Positions 55,120 through 61,244 of a stretch of 64,000 nt of DNA are shown here, in pieces. The notes under the pieces are model-generated. The model made no database searches and had not been told where the DNA came from. It saw nothing but the letters and a program-made list of their open reading frames with translations. Position numbers and translations under genes: made by a program. This DNA is from DATBQN01 sp963755825. Its GTDB lineage: Bacteria > Acidobacteriota > Thermoanaerobaculia > Multivoradales > UBA5704. The DNA lies in contig CAVWLA010000001.1 of assembly GCA_963755825.1 (NCBI GenBank), forward strand, positions 2,666,001 through 2,730,000, read 5' to 3'. Numbering within the stretch: position 1 is the first letter of the stretch; each line of letters begins with the position of its first letter.

Positions 55120-56913
55120 ATGACGAAGACCCTGCCGTTCCCCACCCCCGAGCCCGACGAAACCGCCGGGAAGCCGGGCCCTGCCGATCACCTCATCGCG
55201 CCGCACGGCGGCGCGCTCGTCGACCTCCTCGCCGCCCCCGAAGAGAGCGCCGAGATCAAGGCCGCCTCGCGCGACTGGCCGTCGTGGGACCTCACCGCGC
55301 GCCAGTTCTGCGACCTCGAGCTGCTGCTGAACGGCGCCTTCTCTCCCCTCACCGGCTTCCTCGGCAAGGCCGATCACGACTCCGTCGCCTCGCGCATGCG
55401 CCTCGCCGACGGCACCCTGTGGCCGATCCCCATCACCCTCGACGTCCCCCGCTCCTTCGCCGAGGCGCTCGGCGCCGGCCGCAAGCTGGCGCTGCGCGAT
55501 CCCGAAGGGGTCATGCTCGCGGCGCTCGACGTCGACGAGCTCTGGGAGCCCGACCGCGAGGCGGCGGCGCAAGCCGTCTTCGGCACCGTCGACCGCAAGC
55601 ATCCCGGCGTCCTCCACCTCCTCGACCGCACCCATCCGGTCTTCGTCGGCGGCCGGCTGACCGGCCTGCAGCTCCCCTCGCACTACGACTTCCGCGCCCT
55701 GCGCCAGACGCCGGCCGAGCTGCGCGCCGAGTTCGCCCGCGAAGGCTGGCGGCGGGTGGTCGCCTTCCAGACGCGCAATCCGATGCACCGCGCCCACTGC
55801 GAGCTGACGATGCGCGCCGCCAAGGAGGCGCAGGCCAACCTCCTCATCCATCCGACCGTCGGCATGACCAAGCCCGGCGATCTCGACCACTACACCCGCG
55901 TGCGCTGCTACCAGGCGGTGCTCGCCCGCTTCCCGCAGCACACCGCGAAGCTGGCCCTCCTCGGGCTCGCCATGCGCATGGGCGGGCCGCGCGAGGCGCT
56001 CCTCCACGCCATCATCCGCAAGAATCACGGCTGCACCCACTTCATCGTCGGCCGCGACCATGCCGGGCCGGGCAACGACTCGCAGGGCAAGCCCTTCTAC
56101 GGCCCCTACGACGCGCAGGAGATGCTCCGCTCGCACGAGGACGAGCTCGGCGTCGCCATGGTGCCCTTCAAGCAGCTCGTCTACGTCGAGGACCTCGACA
56201 CCTACTTCCCGGTCGACGAGGTGCCGGCCGGCAAGAAGACCCTGGACATCTCGGGGACGGAGCTCCGCCAGCGTCTCGCCGAGGGGCGCGACCTCCCCGC
56301 CTGGTTCACCTTCCCGGAGGTGGCGACCGAGCTGCGGCGCACCCATCCGCCGCGCCACCAGCAGGGCTTCACGGTCTTCCTGACCGGCCTCTCCGGCGCC
56401 GGCAAGTCGACCATCGCGTCCGTCCTCATGGTCAAGTTCATGGAGACCGGCGGCCGCCCGGTGACCCTCCTCGACGGCGACATCGTGCGCAAGAACCTCT
56501 CCTCCGAGCTCAACTTCTCGAAGGAGCACCGCGACATCAACATCCGCCGCATCGGCTACGTCGCCTCGGAGATCACCAAGAACGGCGGCATCGCGATCTG
56601 CGCGCCGATCGCGCCGTACGACAGCGTGCGCAAGGAGGTGCGCCTGGCGATCGAGCCCGGCGGCGGCTTCGTGCTGGTGCACATCGCGACGCCGATCGAG
56701 GTCTGCGAGCAGCGCGACAGGAAGGGCCTCTACGCCAAGGCGCGCGCCGGCATCCTCAAGGAGTTCACCGGCATCTCCGATCCCTACGAGGAGCCCGCCG
56801 ACGCCGACCTGGTGATCGACGCCTCCGCGGCCTCCCCCGAGGAAGCGGCGCAGGAGATCCTCCTCTACCTCGAGAAGCAGGGCTACGTCGGCGCCAGCAT
56901 GGCGGCTCAGTGA
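55120..56913 (+). CDS. sat: Bifunctional sulfate adenylyltransferase/APS kinase
   Basis: A 597-residue fusion. Residues about 1-395 are ATP sulfurylase (FQTRNPMHRAH, the QxRNPxHxxH site; HFIVGRDHAGPG; ISGTELRQRL), and about 410-597 are APS kinase (GLSGAGKSTIA P-loop; DGDIVRKNLSSELNFSKEHRDINIRRIGYVA; GIAICAPIAPY). It converts sulfate plus ATP to APS and then to PAPS, the sulfate donor. Both halves look active. A partner cysQ gene follows. With the EPS locus beside it, PAPS could serve polysaccharide sulfation, but no sulfotransferase is in the window. Confidence 0.95.
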   Translation: MTKTLPFPTPEPDETAGKPGPADHLIAPHGGALVDLLAAPEESAEIKAASRDWPSWDLTARQFCDLELLLNGAFSPLTGFLGKADHDSVASRMRLADGTLWPIPITLDVPRSFAEALGAGRKLALRDPEGVMLAALDVDELWEPDREAAAQAVFGTVDRKHPGVLHLLDRTHPVFVGGRLTGLQLPSHYDFRALRQTPAELRAEFAREGWRRVVAFQTRNPMHRAHCELTMRAAKEAQANLLIHPTVGMTKPGDLDHYTRVRCYQAVLARFPQHTAKLALLGLAMRMGGPREALLHAIIRKNHGCTHFIVGRDHAGPGNDSQGKPFYGPYDAQEMLRSHEDELGVAMVPFKQLVYVEDLDTYFPVDEVPAGKKTLDISGTELRQRLAEGRDLPAWFTFPEVATELRRTHPPRHQQGFTVFLTGLSGAGKSTIASVLMVKFMETGGRPVTLLDGDIVRKNLSSELNFSKEHRDINIRRIGYVASEITKNGGIAICAPIAPYDSVRKEVRLAIEPGGGFVLVHIATPIEVCEQRDRKGLYAKARAGILKEFTGISDPYEEPADADLVIDASAASPEEAAQEILLYLEKQGYVGASMAAQ

Positions 56914-56956
56914 GGGCCGCCTTTCCAGAAGCCGGCGCCGTGAGGGCCGCCGTTCC
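56910..56956 (+). repeat. Short direct repeat between sat and cysQ
   Basis: GTGAGGGCCGCCTTTCC at 56910 recurs with one change at 56940, a 30-nt offset. The first copy includes the sat stop codon. Probably a small tandem duplication. Confidence 0.6.
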
Positions 56957-56976
56957 GACGCCTGACACTTGGCTCC

Positions 56977-57774
56977 ATGTCGATCGCTGAGCCCACGGCC
57001 GGCGGCTTCGCCGCCGACCTCGAGCGGATCGCCGCCGCGCTGGCGGCGGCGAACGCCCTCGTCTCGCGCTACACCCCCGGCGAGGTGGAGAGCCGCCGCA
57101 AGTCCGGCGGCGACCCCGTCACCGAGGCCGACACCCTGATCGACGCCCTCCTCAAGGAGACGCTCTTGGCGGAGGGCGAAGGCTGGCTGTCCGAGGAGAC
57201 CGAGGATGACCTGGCGCGCCTCGCGGCGCGCCGGGTCTGGGTCGTCGACCCCCTGGACGGCACCAAGGAGTTCGTCCTCGGCATCCCCGAGTGGTCCATC
57301 TCGATCGCCTTGGTGGTCGACGGCGAGCCGGTCGCCGGCGGCATCTCGAACCCAGCGACGGGAGAGACCTTCCTGGGGGCGCTCGGCCATGGGGTGACCG
57401 TCAACGGCCGGCCGGCGACCCTCTCCAGCCGGCCGGCCCTCGCCGGCGCCGACGTCCTCGCCAGCCGCAGCGAGGTGAAGCACGGCCTCTGGCGGACCTT
57501 CGACGGCCCGTACAAGGTGATCCCCATGGGCTCCGTCGCCTACAAGCTGGCGCGGGTGGCCGGAGGTCTCGCCGACGCCACCTGGACCCTCGTCCCCAAG
57601 CACGAGTGGGACGTCGCCGCCGGAGTCGCCCTCATCCACGCCGCCGGCGGCCGCACCGTCGCCGGAACCCCCGACGAGAGCCGCTACAACCGCGAGAAGC
57701 CTCTCCTCACCCGCCTCATCGCCTCGCCGCCCCAGCTCCTGGCCGAGATCCAGGCCGAAATCCGCCGCGCCTGA
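56977..57774 (+). CDS. cysQ: 3'(2'),5'-bisphosphate nucleotidase (inositol monophosphatase family)
   Basis: A 265-residue Mg-dependent phosphatase. Metal motifs: GDPVTEADTLIDALL (first Asp), LSEETEDD (Glu), WVVDPLDGTKEFVLGIPEWSISIALV (the DPLDGT motif), and HEWDVAAGVALIHAAGGR near the C-terminus. CysQ removes the 3'-phosphate from PAP, the by-product of PAPS use, so its place after sat-cysC fits. The whole family (IMPase, FBPase-like) shares these motifs; the KEF after DPLDGT and the neighbour favour CysQ. Confidence 0.9.
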   Translation: MSIAEPTAGGFAADLERIAAALAAANALVSRYTPGEVESRRKSGGDPVTEADTLIDALLKETLLAEGEGWLSEETEDDLARLAARRVWVVDPLDGTKEFVLGIPEWSISIALVVDGEPVAGGISNPATGETFLGALGHGVTVNGRPATLSSRPALAGADVLASRSEVKHGLWRTFDGPYKVIPMGSVAYKLARVAGGLADATWTLVPKHEWDVAAGVALIHAAGGRTVAGTPDESRYNREKPLLTRLIASPPQLLAEIQAEIRRA

Positions 57775-57967
57775 CGCCAGAACGGGCGCGATCTCCCCAT
57801 TCGGCAGCGGCAGAGCGGAAGCAGCGGGCGAAACAGGGAAGGCCCCGCCGCCTGAGCCCGCCCGAAGCCGATCGGGCGGAAAGAACGGCCGAGACGGCGC
57901 CAGCGCCGACGGTCGAGCGGCAAGATCGCGCGCTGGGATGGAAGCATCGCCCGAACGGCAGAAGGAT
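57775..57967. other. Non-coding stretch after cysQ
   Basis: Part of a 599-base gene-free stretch up to 58373. This first part is GC-rich with no recognisable element; the repeat array follows it. Confidence 0.5.
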
Positions 57968-58240
57968 GCGAAGTTTCCGCTCTGCGCTCGGCGCAGGCAG
58001 GAAACTTTCGATTCTTCTCCTCAGCAGCCGCCGAATGAGAGGAAAGTTTCAAGATTTCTTCTCTCCAAACGCCGCTCGAGAAGAAATAACCGCGATTTCC
58101 ACATCGACGCCGCCGCAGCGAAGAAACTTTCAAAAGTTCCTCGCTGCGCCGCGGAATGCGAGGAAACTTTTGATTTTTCCTCTCCACGGCCGTCGCGGAG
58201 CAGAAGATCGTCCTCACGGGAGGACGGGGATGGGCGGTGC
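57968..58240. repeat. Degenerate ~40-bp tandem repeat array with AT-rich palindromes
   Basis: Five or six imperfect units spaced about 40 nt. Each carries an AT-rich core such as GGAAACTTTCGATTCTTC (57999), GGAAAGTTTCAAGATTTC (58040), AGAAACTTTCAAAAG (58122) and GGAAACTTTTGATTTTTCC (58161), with a GC-rich part between (GCCGCCGAATGAGA-like). A unit near 58082 is decayed. Several cores are palindromic, and one unit folds as GCAGCGA...TCGCTGC. The A/T clusters contrast with 70% G+C around. No protein reading is convincing on either strand. It does not look like CRISPR, because units are short, degenerate and lack unique spacers of fixed length. Confidence 0.6.
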
Positions 58241-58373
58241 GCCCGGCTGACGGGCGCCGCGCGTTCCCGACACCTCGGCTCGGCTGCACGGCGCTGAATC
58301 AGCTGTTCGGCTCGGCGGCTGATGCTACCCCATCGCCGCCGCTGGGATCTCCGCCGTGCGGGGCGAGCTTCCT

Positions 58374-59939
58374 TCAGTGCGACCCGGGTGAGGTGTCGAG
58401 CCGATCCCGCAGCGCCTGCAGCTGCTCATGGAGCTCGGTCATCTGACGGCTCAGCTCCGCGGCGCGGCTCTCCTCGGCGGCGAGCCGCGTCTGAAGCGTC
58501 GAGATCTCCCGCCGCTGGCTCGCCAGGCTCGCCTCCTGGTCCTCGACCTTCCGGTGCTGCTTCTGCACTTCGTTCAAGAGCATCGCGTTGACAAAGTGAT
58601 AACGCACGGCGAGCGGCCGCCCGTCCTCGCCGTACTGCACGAGGTCCGGGAAGACCTGGGCGACCTCTTCGGCGACGAGCCCGTACTGGAGGAGATGCGA
58701 GCCGTCGTCGATGCCGGCACGGTAATGGAAGGTCACGGGACGCAACTGCATCAGGTCGTCGCTCGCGGCGCCCATCGTGGCCACATCCTCCTTGAAGCGG
58801 ATGGACGAGGTCGTCGTCCCGAGCTGCCCCGAGCTGTTGACGAGGACCGCGATGCCGCTCGCGCTCGTGCTGCCGCTGATGCCGGCAACAAAGGCCGCGG
58901 TCTGGGTCCCAACTGTCCCGATACGGATCGCATCGCTCTCACCGGCCACTCCCGTGCTGCCGAGGTCGATATCGAAGCTCTCGCCACCGTTGAGGGCCGA
59001 GCCGGCGTTGAATCCGACGGCGATGTCGCTCGAGCCCGAGGTGTTGTTGTCGAGCGCTCCAACGCCGACCGCAGTGTTGTTGGACCCCGAGGAGCTCGCC
59101 GCCATCGCGGAGAGGCCGATCGCGGTGTTGTTGTTGCTGTTGGCGCTGTTCGCCGCGGAGAGGCTGTTCATCCCCACCGCCGTGTTATGGAAGCCCGCGA
59201 GGTTGTTCTGCAGAGCTCCGACCCCGACCGCCGTATTGGCGAGGCCGGTCAAATTGCTGGTCAGCGCCGAGGTGCCGAGCGCGACGTTCTGCTGACCCGA
59301 GGTGTTGCTCCTCAAGGTGAACAGGCCGACCGCGGTGTTCTGCAGGCCGGTGGTGGCGGCATTTCCGCTCTGCAGACCGAGGAAGAGGTTGTCCTGTCCG
59401 GCGGTCGGAGTGTAGGCGCTGAAGTAGCCCAGCACATCCGCCACCACGTTCGTCGCCGAGACATCGGCCTGCACCGTGAAGTCGCCGCCCTGATGGTCCT
59501 GCCGAACGGGCACGACGACGGCGTTGGCGATCGTCTGGCCGCTCGCAAAGTTGATGATCGAGGCGTTGGGCGCCGGCTGGTCCGACGACCAGGCGCGCAG
59601 ATCGCCGGTCCCCGCCGGGACCGCGACGGTGATGTTGAGCAGGACGGCCTGCACCTGAGGGAAGCCGGAGAAGCCGGGCACCGGGCAGCCACTCGGATTG
59701 CCACCTTGGGCGCTCAGGCTGCCGGGGGCGGACACGCCGACGGCATCGAAAGCGCGGGCGTGCGCAGCCCCGGGCATCACCGCTCCGCCTTCCATGCGAG
59801 TATCGACGAGCCGGCACGGCTGAAGGCTAGTGAAGAGAAGATTGGGGGAGAGCGTCTGTGCCTGCGCGAGAAGGGGAGTAAAGAACAGAACGGAGCTGAG
59901 AATGAGGCACATGATGCCGATGACTGCCGACGAGCGCAT
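58374..59939 (-). CDS. YadA-head-like secreted protein with C-terminal S74 chaperone
   Basis: A 521-residue exported protein. Signal peptide about 1-28 (ending LLAQAQ). Residues about 40-180 are a beta-rich domain; about 190-345 are NTAVGxxAL-type repeats, the left-handed beta-roll of trimeric adhesin heads; about 375-480 are a peptidase S74 intramolecular chaperone with the cleavage site TTSSIRFKEDV and YGLVAEEVAQVFPDLV; the tail (about 475-520) is a trimeric coiled coil. In phage tailspikes the S74 domain cleaves itself off after folding. Here it is on a non-phage, signal-peptide-bearing protein, so a surface adhesin is likely. AAAGGAGATCTCG precedes the ATG. Confidence 0.9.
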   Translation of the reverse strand: MRSSAVIGIMCLILSSVLFFTPLLAQAQTLSPNLLFTSLQPCRLVDTRMEGGAVMPGAAHARAFDAVGVSAPGSLSAQGGNPSGCPVPGFSGFPQVQAVLLNITVAVPAGTGDLRAWSSDQPAPNASIINFASGQTIANAVVVPVRQDHQGGDFTVQADVSATNVVADVLGYFSAYTPTAGQDNLFLGLQSGNAATTGLQNTAVGLFTLRSNTSGQQNVALGTSALTSNLTGLANTAVGVGALQNNLAGFHNTAVGMNSLSAANSANSNNNTAIGLSAMAASSSGSNNTAVGVGALDNNTSGSSDIAVGFNAGSALNGGESFDIDLGSTGVAGESDAIRIGTVGTQTAAFVAGISGSTSASGIAVLVNSSGQLGTTTSSIRFKEDVATMGAASDDLMQLRPVTFHYRAGIDDGSHLLQYGLVAEEVAQVFPDLVQYGEDGRPLAVRYHFVNAMLLNEVQKQHRKVEDQEASLASQRREISTLQTRLAAEESRAAELSRQMTELHEQLQALRDRLDTSPGSH

Positions 59940-60279
59940 CGAGATCTCCTTTCTCCAGCGTGGAAGCAATCGTTGCCATCGACCATACCATGCGCAAGCG
60001 CTGCTTCGAGCGCCGTTGACGCGAATGCACTGTCTTAAAAGTGGCCATAGCCGCAGCGCTGCTGCTCGACCGGCAGCGTCCGCTCGGGCGGCACCAGCCA
60101 GAGCCGCCGCAGCAGGAAAACTCGACTTCAACTTCGAGGAGGCTGCGAGGTGCTCGCTGATGCCGCGCTCGTAATGACGACGACTCACCTGGCGAAGGGC
60201 GCTGCGTCGCAGCCTGGCGGCTTCAGCATCGAGGCCTCGGGATCCGGCGGCTGACCGCGAAGCCGAGACGCCGGTGTCT
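59940..60279. other. Intergenic region upstream of the adhesin-like gene
   Basis: About 340 bases without a convincing gene. It must hold the promoter of the minus-strand S74 gene; some AT-rich patches near 60040 exist, but no well-spaced -35/-10 pair was found. Confidence 0.5.
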
Positions 60280-60966
60280 TCAATAGAACAGGTCGTAGTC
60301 CTGGGTGTCGCCTCTGGGCGCAAGGTAGTAGACGTACGCCATCTGATCCGCGGGGACGACCTTGGACAGGCCCGCCTCGATCGTGCCGGTCGCGCTTCCC
60401 AGGGCGTTCTGGAGCGCGCTCTTCATCCCATCTCGACGACCCCAGAGATCGCCGGTGCCCGAGTCGACATAGAACGAGAGGACGGAGGCCTTGAAGACCG
60501 GCCGGTAGGCGGCGGTGCTCACGTTAACCCGTAGGTCGAAGACCGCGCCGTGCTTCCCGCACCAGGTCGAATCGAGGTCGAGGAACTGCTGGATGTGAAT
60601 GTCCTGGAAGTCCTCCAGCCAGATCTACGTCCCCGTCGCCGTGGCGCCGCCGCTCAAGGAGCTCACCTGGTCCCGCCCGAGCGTGCCATTCACCACCATG
60701 AGGCCGTGCGTGAGAAACGCCCTGCCGGCGGGGCCCGGCGACGGATCGACGACCGACGCCGCCCGCTGCAGCCTCGCCTGACCAGCCCGAGCCTGAAGTC
60801 GAACCTTCGTCCCGCCGGCGGCCGTCGGCGACGGCGACTTGGCGGTGCAGCTCGCGAGCAGAAGCGTGAAGGCCGCGACGAGCGCCCCATGAGCGAGCGA
60901 TCTACCCGATACGGATGCGGACATCCGAAGCTGCGGAACGAACGTGAATCGGCATTGGGCGGGCAT
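60280..60966 (-). pseudogene. Lipoprotein gene interrupted by an in-frame TAG
   Basis: The frame begins at ATG 60966 after a strong AAGGAGGATCG site, has a signal peptide with lipobox LLASC, and reads to a TAG at 60627-60625. The same frame then continues without a shift (IWLEDFQDIHIQQFLDLDSTW, then DLRVNVSTAAYRPVFKASVL) to a natural stop at 60280. So a single substitution, or a sequencing error, splits a protein of about 228 codons. The 80-residue 3' piece could be translated from a GTG at 60522 only poorly. The family is unknown; the C-terminal region ends in DTQDYDLFY. Confidence 0.65.
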
Positions 60967-61161
60967 CGATCCTCCTTGCGTGCAGCCGCGCTCCATTGCG
61001 CCGGCTTCTCCGAGGGGAGCAAGGTCGAGCTCAGAGCTGGATCGGTTCCCCCGCGCGGGGAAGAACGAGGGTGGGCGGCTGATCCCCTCACCGGCCCGGC
61101 GTCACGCTTATCGAGCGTCTCAGCAGCACCGACGGCGTTCTCTCCGTTTTCGCATCTATCC

Positions 61162-61190
61162 TTGATTACTAACGATATTACAAGTACAAT
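61162..61190 (+). promoter_or_regulatory. Promoter upstream of the LanB-like gene
   Basis: TTGATT (61162-61167), a 17-nt spacer and TACAAT (61185-61190), in an AT-rich island. Transcription would start near 61197. The reverse strand of the island also has TTGTAA and ATAGAT boxes that could serve the minus-strand lipoprotein gene. Confidence 0.65.
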
Positions 61191-61244
61191 GCGAATGCTG
61201 CGAGGACGTAGCGGCACGGCTCTGACTGGAAGGACGGTCTCGAG

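Noticed and set aside
57968..58240. CRISPR array
   Set aside because: Units are degenerate, have no constant repeat with unique spacers, and no cas gene is near.
57684..58297. Open frames on both strands over the repeat array
   Set aside because: Their translations are Arg/Ser-rich with no domain, and they depend on the repeats; non-coding is more likely.
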